DNA of 64,000 nt from Cellulophaga lytica DSM 7489 (GTDB lineage: Bacteria; Bacteroidota; Bacteroidia; Flavobacteriales; Flavobacteriaceae). Location: the NCBI RefSeq assembly GCF_000190595.1, contig NC_015167.1:2159501-2223500 (forward strand), written 5' to 3'. Below the pieces are notes generated by a model that was not told the origin of the DNA, did no database searches, and saw only the letters and a program-made list of their open reading frames with translations. A program made the position numbers and the translations under genes. The first letter of the stretch is position 1; each line of letters begins with the position of its first letter. This document shows positions 19,068 to 28,744 of this stretch, piece after piece.

Positions 19068-19838
19068 TTAACTTTTTATAAAGGTAAGCGATTTTTCTAA
19101 GAATTCTTTAGGGTTTTCTGCGTGTAACCAATGCCCGGAATTGGTTATAGTTTGTATGTCTGCATTTGGAAAATGTGTTTTTATAGTATCTGTATCTAAC
19201 GGAGATATATACTCAGATTTATCGCCTCTTAAAAACAATGTTGGTTTGTTGTATGTGGCAGAAGCATCTATGTTTTCTCCAATTTGTTCCATACGTTCTG
19301 CTAAAACGTCTAAGTTAAACCTAAAGGCTAATTTTCCTTTTTCTACCCAATATAAATTTTTTAATAAAAATTGACGTACACCTGCATTAGATATGTGTTT
19401 AGCTAACTCATTACTAGCTTCTGTTCTAGAGCTAATGGTGTTAAGATCTAATGCTTTTAAACCATTAATTATTTCATGATGGTGTGGTGGGTAAAACTTT
19501 GGTGCTATGTCTGCAATTAGTAATTTGTTAACCAATTCTGGATAGCTACAGGCCAATTGCATAGCTGTTTTACCACCCATAGAATGGCCAAGAACAATAC
19601 AGTTTTGTAAATTATGCTCTGCAATGTATTGTTTAATGTCGTTTGCAAGAATGTCATAATTAAACTCGGTAGAGTGAAAACTTTTACCGTGGTTGCGCTG
19701 GTCTATTAAATGTACTTGTAAGCCTTCCTCTGCATATTTATTGCCTAGGGTTTTCCAATTGTCAGACATTCCTAAAAATCCGTGTAAAATTAGCAAAGGT
19801 TGTCCTTCTCCAAGTATTTTAGAATGTAGTGTTGGCAT
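19068..19838 (-). CDS. alpha/beta hydrolase (YbfF-like esterase)
   Basis: A 256-residue hydrolase: oxyanion motif LHGFLGMSDNWKTLG, DQRNHGKSFHS, nucleophile elbow VLGHSMGGKTAM (Ser about residue 88), acid region LFLRGDKSEYI and catalytic His in NSGHWLHAENP. This is the usual YbfF-like acyl-CoA/esterase arrangement; natural substrate unknown. Its ATG overlaps the pdxJ stop codon (TAATG), so the two genes are translationally coupled. Confidence 0.85.
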   Translation of the reverse strand: MPTLHSKILGEGQPLLILHGFLGMSDNWKTLGNKYAEEGLQVHLIDQRNHGKSFHSTEFNYDILANDIKQYIAEHNLQNCIVLGHSMGGKTAMQLACSYPELVNKLLIADIAPKFYPPHHHEIINGLKALDLNTISSRTEASNELAKHISNAGVRQFLLKNLYWVEKGKLAFRFNLDVLAERMEQIGENIDASATYNKPTLFLRGDKSEYISPLDTDTIKTHFPNADIQTITNSGHWLHAENPKEFLEKSLTFIKS

Positions 19839-20551
19839 TATTTTAGTTTGTTTAAGTACATATTTACAACATTTTCTAGCCCAAGGTAAAGCGATTCGCT
19901 AATTAATGCGTGGCCAATAGAAACTTCTAATAAATGCGGTACTTTTTCTTTAAAAAACGCAATGTTGTCTAAACTTAAATCATGACCAGCATTTATGCCT
20001 AAGTTTAATTTGTGAGCTAAAATTGCAGCATCTGTAAATGGTTGTACGCCATTTTTATTGCCTTCTGCGTAAGCATCAGCATAGCTTTCTGTGTATAGCT
20101 CAATACGGTCTGTGCCTGTTTCAGCAGCACCTTCAACCATTTTTAAATCTGCATTTACAAAAATAGATGTTCTAATATTATGGGCTTTAAAAGTTGCAAT
20201 AACATCTTTTAAAAAATCTTTATGCTTTATTGTGTCCCAGCCAGCGTTACTTGTAATAGCATCTACAGCGTCTGGTACCAAAGTTACTTGTGTAGGTTGT
20301 GTTTCTAACACTAAATCTACAAACTTTTTAATAGGGTTGCCTTCTATATTAAATTCTGTGGTAACAATCTTTTTTAAATCTCGCGCATCTTGGTATCTAA
20401 TATGCCTTTCATCTGGTCTTGGATGTATAGTTATGCCTTCTGCTCCAAAAGACTCTATATCTGTTGCTACTTTACATAAATTAGGTACATTGCCTCCTCT
20501 AGAGTTTCTTAAAGTGGCAATTTTATTTACGTTTACGCTTAATTTTGTCAT
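19838..20551 (-). CDS. pdxJ: pyridoxine 5'-phosphate synthase PdxJ
   Basis: PdxJ (237 residues) condenses 3-amino-2-oxopropyl phosphate (1-amino-acetone phosphate) with 1-deoxyxylulose 5-phosphate to make pyridoxine phosphate. The diagnostic stretches are [13 protein letters not shown] near the N-terminus, [15 protein letters not shown], and [11 protein letters not shown] near the C-terminus. It is the first gene of a leftward unit with the overlapping hydrolase and the small membrane protein, and is divergent from the CBS-domain gene. Confidence 0.96.
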   Translation of the reverse strand: MTKLSVNVNKIATLRNSRGGNVPNLCKVATDIESFGAEGITIHPRPDERHIRYQDARDLKKIVTTEFNIEGNPIKKFVDLVLETQPTQVTLVPDAVDAITSNAGWDTIKHKDFLKDVIATFKAHNIRTSIFVNADLKMVEGAAETGTDRIELYTESYADAYAEGNKNGVQPFTDAAILAHKLNLGINAGHDLSLDNIAFFKEKVPHLLEVSIGHALISESLYLGLENVVNMYLNKLK

Positions 20552-20572
20552 TTTTATTTTATTTAGCTAGTG

Positions 20573-20580
20573 CAAAAATA
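20573..20580 (-). promoter_or_regulatory. -7 box upstream of pdxJ
   Basis: Leftward TATTTTTG (20580..20573) fits TAnnTTTG and lies 22 bp before the pdxJ start. No convincing -33 element was seen. Confidence 0.45.
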
Positions 20581-20698
20581 CAAATAAGGCATAGCTTTTG
20601 TTATTACTTTGTTAAGGTTTTTTATTTTTATTAAATGCCTTGGTATTTATAACCTTGGTCGAAAAAATTATTATTAATTTGCAGTAATATTTTAAGCT

Positions 20699-21355
20699 AT
20701 GCAGATACAGTCTAACATATTAACAACAATTCCTACATTCTCTATAAATGACAGTATGGAAGAGGTAATTCGTTTTTTTAAAACAACTACTTTTTCACAT
20801 GTTGCAGTTGTAGATGATAATAGATTGATAGGTATGATTGCCGAAAATGATTTTAAATCTTTTGAAAAAGGCAAAAAAATTGAAGATTACAAATATCAAT
20901 TAGAAAATTTTACAGTAAACTCAGATACATCATGGTTAGATGTTTTAGAAGTTTTTTCTAAAAATGATGCTAATATTTTACCTGTTTTAGATAAAAACGA
21001 AGCCTTTGTTGGTTATTATGATTTAACAGATATTGTAGCTTTGTTTATTGGAACACCTTTTTTTACAGAACCAGGTGGTATTTTGGTTGTAGCAAAAGGA
21101 ATGTCTGATTATTCTTTTAGCGAAGTAGCGCAAATTGTAGAAAGTAACAATGCAAAATTGTACGGTGCTTTTATTACTGAAATAGAAAATGATGTTGTGC
21201 AAATTACATTAAAAATTACTTCTGCCAATTTAAATGAAATTACACAATCTTTTAGGCGTTACAACTATAGTATTTTATTTGGTAATGATGATGATCTTTT
21301 TCTGCAAGATTTAAAAGAACGTTCTAATTATTTAGACAAATACCTAAACGTATAA
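20699..21355 (+). CDS. CBS-domain protein
   Basis: A 218-residue soluble protein with two CBS motifs in its N-terminal 125 residues (SINDSMEEVIRFF...VVDDNRLIGMIAENDF and WLDVLEVFSKND...FVGYYDLTDIVALF), followed by an ACT-like region (GGILVVAKGMSDYSFSEVAQIV). CBS pairs usually bind adenine nucleotides. It precedes NAD kinase by 4 bp, so the two are one transcript, which fits an adenylate- or NAD-related sensing role, but this is only inference. Confidence 0.85.
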   Translation: MQIQSNILTTIPTFSINDSMEEVIRFFKTTTFSHVAVVDDNRLIGMIAENDFKSFEKGKKIEDYKYQLENFTVNSDTSWLDVLEVFSKNDANILPVLDKNEAFVGYYDLTDIVALFIGTPFFTEPGGILVVAKGMSDYSFSEVAQIVESNNAKLYGAFITEIENDVVQITLKITSANLNEITQSFRRYNYSILFGNDDDLFLQDLKERSNYLDKYLNV

Positions 21356-21359
21356 GTGT

Positions 21360-22241
21360 ATGAAAGTTGCCATTTACGGACAAACTTATAATGATGATAC
21401 TGTAGATTATGTATGTGAACTTTTAAGCGAGTTAAAACTACATAATGCCAATATTAGTTTTGAAAAAGATTTTTACAATTTTGTAACAGCCTCAAAAGAA
21501 ATTGAAGATTTTTCAATTTTTACAGAAAATAGTGGTTTAGACGCTTCTTTTGATATGTTTGTGAGTTTTGGAGGAGACGGTACAATATTGCGTGCCATTA
21601 CCTTTGTAAAAGATCTAGGCATACCAATTGTAGGAGTAAACACAGGGCGACTAGGGTTTTTGTCAACCTTTAAAAAAGAAGATGTAAAAAAAGTAGTGCA
21701 AGAGTTTGTTGCTAAAGATTATACTATTGTAGACAGGAGTTTGGTGGCGGTAACATCTAATGTAAATATACCAGAATTTAATGCTATTAATTTTGCTCTT
21801 AATGAGGTTACTGTAAGTAGAAAAGATACCACATCTATGATTACTGTAGAGACCTCTTTAAATAACGAGTATTTAAACTCGTACTGGGCAGATGGTTTAA
21901 TAGTTTCTACACCAACCGGTTCTACAGGATACTCTTTAAGTTGTGGAGGCCCTGTAATTACACCTACTGCAAAATCTTTAGTAATAACACCTATAGCACC
22001 TCATAATTTAAATGCAAGACCACTGGTTATTTCAGATAATACTGTGGTGAAATTAAAAGTGTCTGGCAGAGAAAAAAACCATTTACTTTCTTTAGATTCT
22101 AGAATAGTAACATTAGAGAACGGAACAGAGATTACTGTAAAAAAAGCAGACTTTACTGTTAAGTTAATTGAGTACACATCAGAAAGCTTTTTAAAAACCC
22201 TACGCAATAAACTTTTGTGGGGAGAAGATAAGCGTAATTAA
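21360..22241 (+). CDS. nadK: NAD kinase
   Basis: NAD kinase (293 residues) makes NADP from NAD with ATP. The GGDGT motif appears as SFGGDGTILRAI, followed by PIVGVNTGRLGFLST, the NEVTVSR block and the DGLIVSTPTGSTGYSLSCGGP stretch. It sits between the CBS-domain gene (4 bp upstream) and the DUF6089 protein, at the head of the envelope gene run. Confidence 0.96.
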   Translation: MKVAIYGQTYNDDTVDYVCELLSELKLHNANISFEKDFYNFVTASKEIEDFSIFTENSGLDASFDMFVSFGGDGTILRAITFVKDLGIPIVGVNTGRLGFLSTFKKEDVKKVVQEFVAKDYTIVDRSLVAVTSNVNIPEFNAINFALNEVTVSRKDTTSMITVETSLNNEYLNSYWADGLIVSTPTGSTGYSLSCGGPVITPTAKSLVITPIAPHNLNARPLVISDNTVVKLKVSGREKNHLLSLDSRIVTLENGTEITVKKADFTVKLIEYTSESFLKTLRNKLLWGEDKRN

Positions 22242-22334
22242 TTGTCTGTTAAACAATAAATGTGCTATAAAACTGTTATTCAATGAAGAGAACAGGGGTG
22301 TAATAATTAGGATTCTACTAAAATCTAATATTAT

Positions 22335-22342
22335 TATATTTG
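22335..22342 (+). promoter_or_regulatory. -7 box upstream of the DUF6089 gene
   Basis: TATATTTG fits TAnnTTTG exactly and lies 17 bp upstream of the ATG at 22359. It may drive the DUF6089, uppS, bamA, ompH run. No clear -33 element. Confidence 0.5.
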
Positions 22343-22358
22343 CAAACTTTTAGGATTT

Positions 22359-23054
22359 ATGAGAATATTTATTGCTATTCTATTATTTTTTATTTTAGGC
22401 AACGCCAGCGCGCAAACTTATGAAGTTGGTGTGCTAACAGGTGGTTTAAATAATATTGGCGACGTTGGTAGAACCAATTATATAAGTCCAAGCGGATTTG
22501 CTTACGGTGGTATTTTTAAATGGAATAAAAGTAAACGTTATGCTTGGCGTGCTAGTATACTTCATGGTAAGTTTGTTGCAGATGATTTAAAGTCCGACTT
22601 AGCTTACAGGCAAAAAAGACAATTAAAAATGGAGAACACTATTACAGAGTTCTCTGCAGGTTTAGAAGTTAATTTTGTAGAGTACAATTTACATAAATTA
22701 GGTCCGGCTTTTACTCCTTATTTATACACAGGTGTTACCTATTTTAGGTATGATTATAATTACTTTGAAGTTGGTTTTCTGCAAGATTTAGATCAGCGTG
22801 AAGGAGATTTTGCTATTCCAATGACAGTTGGTTTAAAGTATAGATTAAATCAATTTTTTATCTTAGGCGCCGAAATAGGTGCTAGATACACGTTTACAGA
22901 CAATTTAGACGCTAGTAATCCAGAAAAAGCAAACGTTGCAACCCTTATAGATCCTAAATTTGGAAATATTTTTAGTGATGATTGGTATGTTTTTTCAGGT
23001 TTTACACTAACTTACACCTTTGGTAGAAAACCGTGCTCAGATTGTTTTGAGTAA
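22359..23054 (+). CDS. DUF6089-family outer membrane barrel protein
   Basis: A 231-residue protein with a signal peptide (IFIAILLFFILGNASA/QT) and a pattern of alternating strands typical of a small beta-barrel: YEVGVLTGGLNNIGDVG, TPYLYTGVTYFRYDYNYF, KYRLNQFFILGAEIGARYTF and FSGFTLTYTFGR. This is the arrangement of DUF6089 proteins, always next to isoprenyl transferase and BamA in Flavobacteriia as far as I recall. Role unknown. The C-terminal CSDC pair is unusual. Confidence 0.8.
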   Translation: MRIFIAILLFFILGNASAQTYEVGVLTGGLNNIGDVGRTNYISPSGFAYGGIFKWNKSKRYAWRASILHGKFVADDLKSDLAYRQKRQLKMENTITEFSAGLEVNFVEYNLHKLGPAFTPYLYTGVTYFRYDYNYFEVGFLQDLDQREGDFAIPMTVGLKYRLNQFFILGAEIGARYTFTDNLDASNPEKANVATLIDPKFGNIFSDDWYVFSGFTLTYTFGRKPCSDCFE

Positions 23055-23063
23055 ATTATACTT

Positions 23064-23804
23064 ATGGATACTATAGAAGATTTAAATAAAGAAAATATAC
23101 CAGATCATTTAGCCATTATTATGGATGGTAATGGCAGATGGGCAAAGCAAAAAGGTAAACTACGTATTTTTGGCCATGAAAATGGAGTAAAAACTGTACG
23201 TAAAGTGGTAGAAAATTGTGCTAAATTGGGCGTGGGCTACTTAACATTGTATACTTTTTCTACAGAAAATTGGAATAGACCTAAGTTAGAAGTAGATACG
23301 CTTATGCGTATTTTGGTGTCTTCATTAAAGAAAGAAGTTAAAACTCTTAACAAAAATAACATAAAACTTAATGCAATAGGCAACTTAAGTTTATTGCCAG
23401 CAAAAGCAGGTGAAGAGCTAAAGAATGTTATGTCAAAAACCTCGGCAAACACTGGTATGACACTAACATTGGCACTAAGCTATGGTTCTAGGGATGAGAT
23501 TAGAACAGCTGTTCAGGAAATTAGTATCAAAGTTAAAAATAATATAATTTCTCCCGAAAATATTGATGAAATCATTATTAATAACCATCTTTACACGCAA
23601 AATTTACCAGACGTAGATTTACTTATAAGAACTAGCGGTGAACACCGTATAAGTAATTTTTTACTTTGGCAAATAGCGTATGCAGAGCTGTACTTTACAG
23701 ATGTTCTTTGGCCAGACTTTAAAGAACATCATTTAGTAGACGCAATTAAAAATTATCAGAACAGAGAACGAAGATTTGGAAAAACTAGCGAACAACTCAA
23801 CTAA
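23064..23804 (+). CDS. uppS: isoprenyl transferase (undecaprenyl diphosphate synthase type)
   Basis: A 246-residue cis-prenyl transferase that makes the C55 lipid carrier used for peptidoglycan and surface glycans. The signature IMDGNGRWAKQKGKLRIFGH is at the N-terminus, TLYTFSTENWNRP follows, and RTSGEHRISNFLLWQIAYAELYF is near the end. It ends 29 bp inside the start of bamA, so the two are coupled. Confidence 0.96.
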   Translation: MDTIEDLNKENIPDHLAIIMDGNGRWAKQKGKLRIFGHENGVKTVRKVVENCAKLGVGYLTLYTFSTENWNRPKLEVDTLMRILVSSLKKEVKTLNKNNIKLNAIGNLSLLPAKAGEELKNVMSKTSANTGMTLTLALSYGSRDEIRTAVQEISIKVKNNIISPENIDEIIINNHLYTQNLPDVDLLIRTSGEHRISNFLLWQIAYAELYFTDVLWPDFKEHHLVDAIKNYQNRERRFGKTSEQLN

Positions 23805-26397
23805 CACAACCAAAAGAACCATTACTTTTGGTTCTATTATTACCATCCTTTTTCTTTTTACTAACCTTATTGCTTATGGGCAAGAAGCATCTTATGAAGA
23901 TGGTAAAAAGTATATTTTAGGTGGCTTAGAAATTACAGGCGTAAAAAGCTACAATGAGCAAACTGTAATAACGTTTACCGGTCTTAGGGTTGGACAACCA
24001 ATTACACTTCCAGGAGAAGAAATTAGTGCTGTAATTAATAAGCTATGGGCTTTAGAGCTTTTTAGTGATATTAATTTTTATATCACAGACATTAAAGGAG
24101 AAGAAGTTTTTTTAGAACTTAATATAGTAGAGCGTCCTACGCTTACAGATGTTACTGTTTACGGAGTTAAAAAACGTAAAGTAGCAGATATAATAAATGA
24201 CACAGACCTTAAGAAAGGCAAGAAAATAACACAAAGTCTTATTAATAACACAGAGAATTACTTAAAAAATAAGTACAAAAAACAAGGGTACTTAAACACT
24301 AAAGTAAACATTGCTACTGCTGTAGATACATCAGAAACCAATGCTCAAAAAATGGTTATTAATATTAAAAAAGGTGAAAAAGTAAAAATTAGTGACATTA
24401 CTTTTGATGGTAATGAAGAAATGTCTGCAAAAAAATTACGTAAAGCACTTAAAAAGACCAAGAAAAAGAAATTTTATCGTTTTTGGAAAAAATCTAAATA
24501 CATAGAGGAAGACTATAAAAATGACTTAACAACATTAATAGAAAAGTATGCAGAAAGTGGTTACAGAGATGCAAGAGTAATTTCTGATACTATTACTAAT
24601 GTTAACGAAAATAATATTAAAATTAATATTAAGGTAGAAGAAGGTAATAAGTACTACTTTGGAGATATAGATTTTGTTGGTAACACCGTTTATCCAGATG
24701 CTATTTTAAGTAGAGCTTTAGGTATTAAAAAAGGAGATACTTATAATGGTGTTTTACTTAAGGAGAGAATTTCTGATAATACAAAACCAGATCCAAATGA
24801 CCTAAGTAGCCTGTATCAAAACAATGGATATATGTTTTCTACAATTAACCCAGTAGAGGTTTCTGCAGAAAATGATACTATTAATTTTGAAATAAGAATT
24901 ATAGAAGGAAAAGAAACGTTTTTAGATCATGTAACAGTTACAGGAAATGATAAAACTAATGACCACGTAATTTTTAGAGAATTAAGAACAAGACCTGGTC
25001 AAAAATATAACAAAGCAGATATAATTAGAAGTATTAGAGAGTTAGGAGCTCTTGGTTATTTTGATGCAGAAAGTATTAAGCCAGATGTTCTTAACCCTAA
25101 CCCAGATGCTGGTACTGTAGATATTAACTATAGTGTTTTAGAAGCTGGCTCTAGTCAAATAGAATTACAAGGTGGCTACGGTGGCGGTGGTTTTATTGGT
25201 ACGTTAGGGTTGTCATTTAGTAACTTCTCATTAAAAAATATTTTTAATAAAGATGCTTATGTTCCTGTGCCAATGGGGGACGGACAAACATTTTCTATAA
25301 GATTACAAGCAAGTAGAACTTACAGAGTGTATAGTTTTAATTTCTCTGAACCTTGGTTGGGAGGTAAAAAACCTGTACAATTTAATATGTCTTTATCTAG
25401 AACCCAACAATTTGCTTATGACTACCAGGAGAATGAAGTAGATAAAAAGAGACAGTTTTCAATATCTAGTATTTCTGTAGGTTTAGCAAAAAGATTAAAG
25501 TGGCCAGATGACTTTTTTGTTGCATCGCACTCTTTAGCATATCAATTGTATGACTTTAAAGATTACAATATAGGTTTGTTTAATTTTGGTAACGGTTCTG
25601 CAAATGCATTTTCTTACACATTTGGTTTGTCTAGAGAATCTTTAGCAGGTGGTAAAATATTTCCACGTGGTGGATCTAGTTTCCAGTTTAAATTTAAAGC
25701 AACACCACCTTATTCATTATTTTCAGATAAAGATTACAAAGGGTTAAAAGAGGAAAGTGATGAGTTGCAAGAGGCGCGTACTACAAGAAATTTAACAGCT
25801 TATGAGCAAACTCGTTTAGAAGAAATTGAGGAAGACAGATTTAAGTGGTTAGAATTTTATAAAGCTAGTTTTAAAGGAGATTGGTATACAACTTTAACAG
25901 GAGATTTAGTTTTACGTTCTAATGCAGAGTTTGGTTTCTTGGGTAATTATAATAATGATATAGGTAATGTTCCTTTTGAGCGTTATTTTGTTGGAGGTGA
26001 TGGTTTAGGTAACTTTACTTTAGACGGAAGAGAAACAATACAATTAAGAGGATATGAAAACCAATCTTTAACGCCGGTAATTGCAAGTACTAACGAACAA
26101 GAAGGTGGTGTGGTTTACAATAAATTCTCTATGGAACTTAGATATCCTATAACATTAAAGCCTTCTGCATCTATTTATGCACTAGGATTTTTAGAAGGAG
26201 GTAACTCTTTCAGCAATTTTACTGAATTTAATCCGTTTGAAATAAAACGATCGGCCGGAGTAGGGTTGCGCATATTTATGCCAGCTTTTGGTCTATTGGG
26301 AATTGACTTTGGTTATGGGTTTGACAAGGATAACTTGCCAACCTCTACTGAACCAAGTGGATGGCAAACACACTTCATCATTGGTCAGCAGTTTTAA
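23776..26397 (+). CDS. bamA: outer membrane assembly protein BamA
   Basis: BamA (about 873 residues) inserts beta-barrel proteins in the outer membrane. It has a signal region (ILFLFTNLIAYGQE), POTRA repeats (YILGGLEITGVKSYNEQTV, PTLTDVTVYGVKK, ISDITFDGNEEM, GDIDFVGNTVY, LDHVTVTGNDK) to about residue 450, and a Omp85 barrel with the conserved LRGYENQSLTP. The start is a TTG within uppS; no ATG follows before the signal peptide, so a rare start codon is likely. Downstream are two Skp/OmpH chaperone genes, its usual partners. Confidence 0.95.
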   Translation: MEKLANNSTNTTKRTITFGSIITILFLFTNLIAYGQEASYEDGKKYILGGLEITGVKSYNEQTVITFTGLRVGQPITLPGEEISAVINKLWALELFSDINFYITDIKGEEVFLELNIVERPTLTDVTVYGVKKRKVADIINDTDLKKGKKITQSLINNTENYLKNKYKKQGYLNTKVNIATAVDTSETNAQKMVINIKKGEKVKISDITFDGNEEMSAKKLRKALKKTKKKKFYRFWKKSKYIEEDYKNDLTTLIEKYAESGYRDARVISDTITNVNENNIKINIKVEEGNKYYFGDIDFVGNTVYPDAILSRALGIKKGDTYNGVLLKERISDNTKPDPNDLSSLYQNNGYMFSTINPVEVSAENDTINFEIRIIEGKETFLDHVTVTGNDKTNDHVIFRELRTRPGQKYNKADIIRSIRELGALGYFDAESIKPDVLNPNPDAGTVDINYSVLEAGSSQIELQGGYGGGGFIGTLGLSFSNFSLKNIFNKDAYVPVPMGDGQTFSIRLQASRTYRVYSFNFSEPWLGGKKPVQFNMSLSRTQQFAYDYQENEVDKKRQFSISSISVGLAKRLKWPDDFFVASHSLAYQLYDFKDYNIGLFNFGNGSANAFSYTFGLSRESLAGGKIFPRGGSSFQFKFKATPPYSLFSDKDYKGLKEESDELQEARTTRNLTAYEQTRLEEIEEDRFKWLEFYKASFKGDWYTTLTGDLVLRSNAEFGFLGNYNNDIGNVPFERYFVGGDGLGNFTLDGRETIQLRGYENQSLTPVIASTNEQEGGVVYNKFSMELRYPITLKPSASIYALGFLEGGNSFSNFTEFNPFEIKRSAGVGLRIFMPAFGLLGIDFGYGFDKDNLPTSTEPSGWQTHFIIGQQF

Positions 26398-26498
26398 TTA
26401 CAAAGGATATTTCTAATTTACCATATGTTAATAAGCTTGTTTTTAGGTAATTAATATTTTTGGCACGATATTTTCTATGTATTAAAACGATAAACAAA

Positions 26499-27284
26499 AT
26501 GAAAACAAAAGTTCTTTTAATTTTAACTACGTTGCTATTGTCAACTAGTATTTTTGCCCAAAGGGGAGTTAGGGTAGCCTATGTAGATATGGAATACATT
26601 TTAGAAAATGTAGAAGAATACAGAGAGGCTACAGAGCAACTTGCTAGTAAAGTTGAAAAATGGAAACTAGAAATAGAAGGTGAGAAGAAGCAGATTTATG
26701 ATATGAGGCAAACCTTACTTGCTGAAAAAGTTTTATTAACTAATGAGTTAATTGAAGAGCGAGAAGAGGAAATTGCTTTGTTAGAAAAAGAAATGCTACA
26801 ATACCAACAAGACAGGTTTGGTCCTCAAGGAGATTTGGTAATGCAAAAATTAAGATTGGTGCAGCCAATACAAGACCAAGTTTTTAGTGAGGTGCAAAAG
26901 ATAGGAAAGAATAAAAATTACGATTTTATTTTTGATAAATCTGCAGATGTTGTAATGTTGTATGCAGAGAAAAGAAATGACATTAGTGAGTTGGTGCTTA
27001 GAGCAATTTCTAGAACCAGAAAAATTAGTGCACCTAAAAAAAGTGCTAGAAGTAGGTTTGAAGATGAAGAGGAAGAGAAGCCAATTACAGAAGCTTTAAG
27101 AATTAGACAAGAGCAAGCTAAAGAAGCAGATGCGGCAAGAGCAAAAAGTGCAGAAGAAAAGAGGGCAGAACAATTAAAATTAAGAGAAGAACGTAAAAAG
27201 GCTTACGAGGCTAGAAGAAAAAAGTTATTAGAAGAAAAAGCAGCTAAACAGAAGAAAACCAAAGAAGAAAAAGACGATAACTAA
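26499..27284 (+). CDS. OmpH/Skp-family periplasmic chaperone, long form
   Basis: A 261-residue protein with a signal peptide (LLILTTLLLSTSIFAQ) and the Skp pattern RVAYVDMEYILENVEEYREA at the mature start. The middle is a long coiled coil; the last 80 residues are a highly charged KR/E-rich helix (EEKRAEQLKLREERKKAYEA), longer than usual Skp. I chose the ATG at 26499 rather than one 39 bp upstream because the signal peptide starts here. It is the first of two paralogues after bamA. Confidence 0.88.
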   Translation: MKTKVLLILTTLLLSTSIFAQRGVRVAYVDMEYILENVEEYREATEQLASKVEKWKLEIEGEKKQIYDMRQTLLAEKVLLTNELIEEREEEIALLEKEMLQYQQDRFGPQGDLVMQKLRLVQPIQDQVFSEVQKIGKNKNYDFIFDKSADVVMLYAEKRNDISELVLRAISRTRKISAPKKSARSRFEDEEEEKPITEALRIRQEQAKEADAARAKSAEEKRAEQLKLREERKKAYEARRKKLLEEKAAKQKKTKEEKDDN

Positions 27285-27340
27285 TAAAAGTCTATACACT
27301 AAAATTAACTAAATACTTAAATTAACATTCAATTACTATT

Positions 27341-27850
27341 ATGAAACATTTAAAGAAAATAGCAGTAGCATTTGTATTATTTGTAGCTACAACAGCATTT
27401 GTAAACGCACAGTCTAAAGTTGCGCATATTAATGTACAACAGTTGTTACAAGAGATGCCTGCAATGAAGCAAGCTGATGCAGAATTGAAAAAATTAAATG
27501 AAACTCTAGGTGCAGATATACAAGCAAGTATGACAGAAGCTAGAAATAAGGCTACACAGTACCAAAATGAAGCGGCTTCTAAAACTGCAGAAGAGAATGC
27601 TAAAAGAGAGCAAGAAATAATGACTTATCAAAAAACAATTCAAACTGCACAACAAGCTGCACAACAAGAATTGCAAAAAAAGCAACAAGAGTTGTTAGCT
27701 CCAATACAGGAGTCTGCAATGAAAGCTATAGAAAAAGTAGCAGCTGCTCAAGGTTATGATTACGTTATTGATGCTAGCCCTGGTGCTGGTGTTCTTGTAG
27801 CAAAAGGTAAAGATCTTTTAGCTGACGTTAAAAAAGAATTAAACTTCTAA
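27341..27850 (+). CDS. OmpH/Skp-family periplasmic chaperone
   Basis: A 169-residue protein with a signal peptide (IAVAFVLFVATTAFVNAQ), the start KVAHINVQQLLQEMPAMKQA, a coiled-coil body rich in Gln/Ala and the C-terminal DYVIDASPGAGVLVAKG stretch typical of Skp. Skp holds unfolded outer membrane proteins on the way to BamA. It lies 56 bp after the longer paralogue and is followed by a strong terminator, closing the envelope run. Confidence 0.92.
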   Translation: MKHLKKIAVAFVLFVATTAFVNAQSKVAHINVQQLLQEMPAMKQADAELKKLNETLGADIQASMTEARNKATQYQNEAASKTAEENAKREQEIMTYQKTIQTAQQAAQQELQKKQQELLAPIQESAMKAIEKVAAAQGYDYVIDASPGAGVLVAKGKDLLADVKKELNF

Positions 27851-27871
27851 TAAACCATATTAGTTTATTAC

Positions 27872-27904
27872 AAAGGCTGTGCTATTTGCACAGCCTTTTT
27901 TGTT
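27872..27904 (+). terminator. terminator after the ompH pair
   Basis: The arms AAAGGCTGTGC (27872-27882) and GCACAGCCTTT (27888-27898) form an 11-bp stem with loop TATTT, followed by a T-run. It closes the rightward uppS-bamA-ompH transcript. Confidence 0.85.
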
Positions 27905-27945
27905 TCTTTGTGGTATATTTAGTTTTTAAAAAATTATAGTTTGTA

Positions 27946-28737
27946 ATGCAAAACAATCCTATTGGTGTTTTTGACTCAGGAGTTGGTGGTACTTCTATTT
28001 GGAAAGAAATTCATAAATTACTTCCTTTAGAAAATACAATTTATTTAGCTGATAGTGCTAATGCACCCTACGGAAAAAAGTCACCAGAAGACATTTTAAG
28101 GCTTAGTATAAAAAACACTGAGCTTTTACTACAACACAACTGTAAAATAATTGTGGTTGCTTGTAATACTGCTACAACTAATGCAATTACGTATTTAAGA
28201 GAAACTTACACTAATGTTTCGTTCATAGGTATAGAGCCAGCTATAAAACCTGCTGTATTGCAGTCTAATTCTAAAACTGTGGGTGTTTTGGCTACAAAAG
28301 GAACATTGTCTAGTAGTTTGTTTCATAGTACTGTTAAAAACCACGCAGAAGGCATTAAAATAATAGAGAAAGAAGGAGAGGGGTTGGTTCCTTTAATAGA
28401 ATCTGGAAAGGCTACTTCTGTAGAGGCAAAAGATTTGTTAAAAACATTTTTGGAGCCTATGCTAGAGCAAAATATAGATTACCTTGTTTTGGGTTGTACT
28501 CATTACCCTTATTTAATACCTGTGTTAAAAGAATTATTGCCTGCACATGTTAATATTATTGATTCTGGAGAGGCTGTTGCGAGGCAAACAAAAGCTATTC
28601 TAGAAAGAGAAAATTTGTTAAATAGAGGTAATGTAGCCTCTTCACATAAATTTTACACAAATGCAGATGTGTCTATTCTAAGATCTTTTTTAAAGGGAGC
28701 TAAAGCTACTGTAAATGTTGCGTATTTAGATTTTTAA
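27946..28737 (+). CDS. murI: glutamate racemase
   Basis: MurI (263 residues) makes D-glutamate for peptidoglycan. It has the start IGVFDSGVGGTSIWKEI, the two catalytic cysteines in VVACNTATTNA and LGCTHYPYLIP, and the LADSANAPYGKKSPE stretch. It has its own terminator upstream and ends 8 bp from the convergent folA stop. Confidence 0.96.
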   Translation: MQNNPIGVFDSGVGGTSIWKEIHKLLPLENTIYLADSANAPYGKKSPEDILRLSIKNTELLLQHNCKIIVVACNTATTNAITYLRETYTNVSFIGIEPAIKPAVLQSNSKTVGVLATKGTLSSSLFHSTVKNHAEGIKIIEKEGEGLVPLIESGKATSVEAKDLLKTFLEPMLEQNIDYLVLGCTHYPYLIPVLKELLPAHVNIIDSGEAVARQTKAILERENLLNRGNVASSHKFYTNADVSILRSFLKGAKATVNVAYLDF

Positions 28738-28744
28738 AATCTAT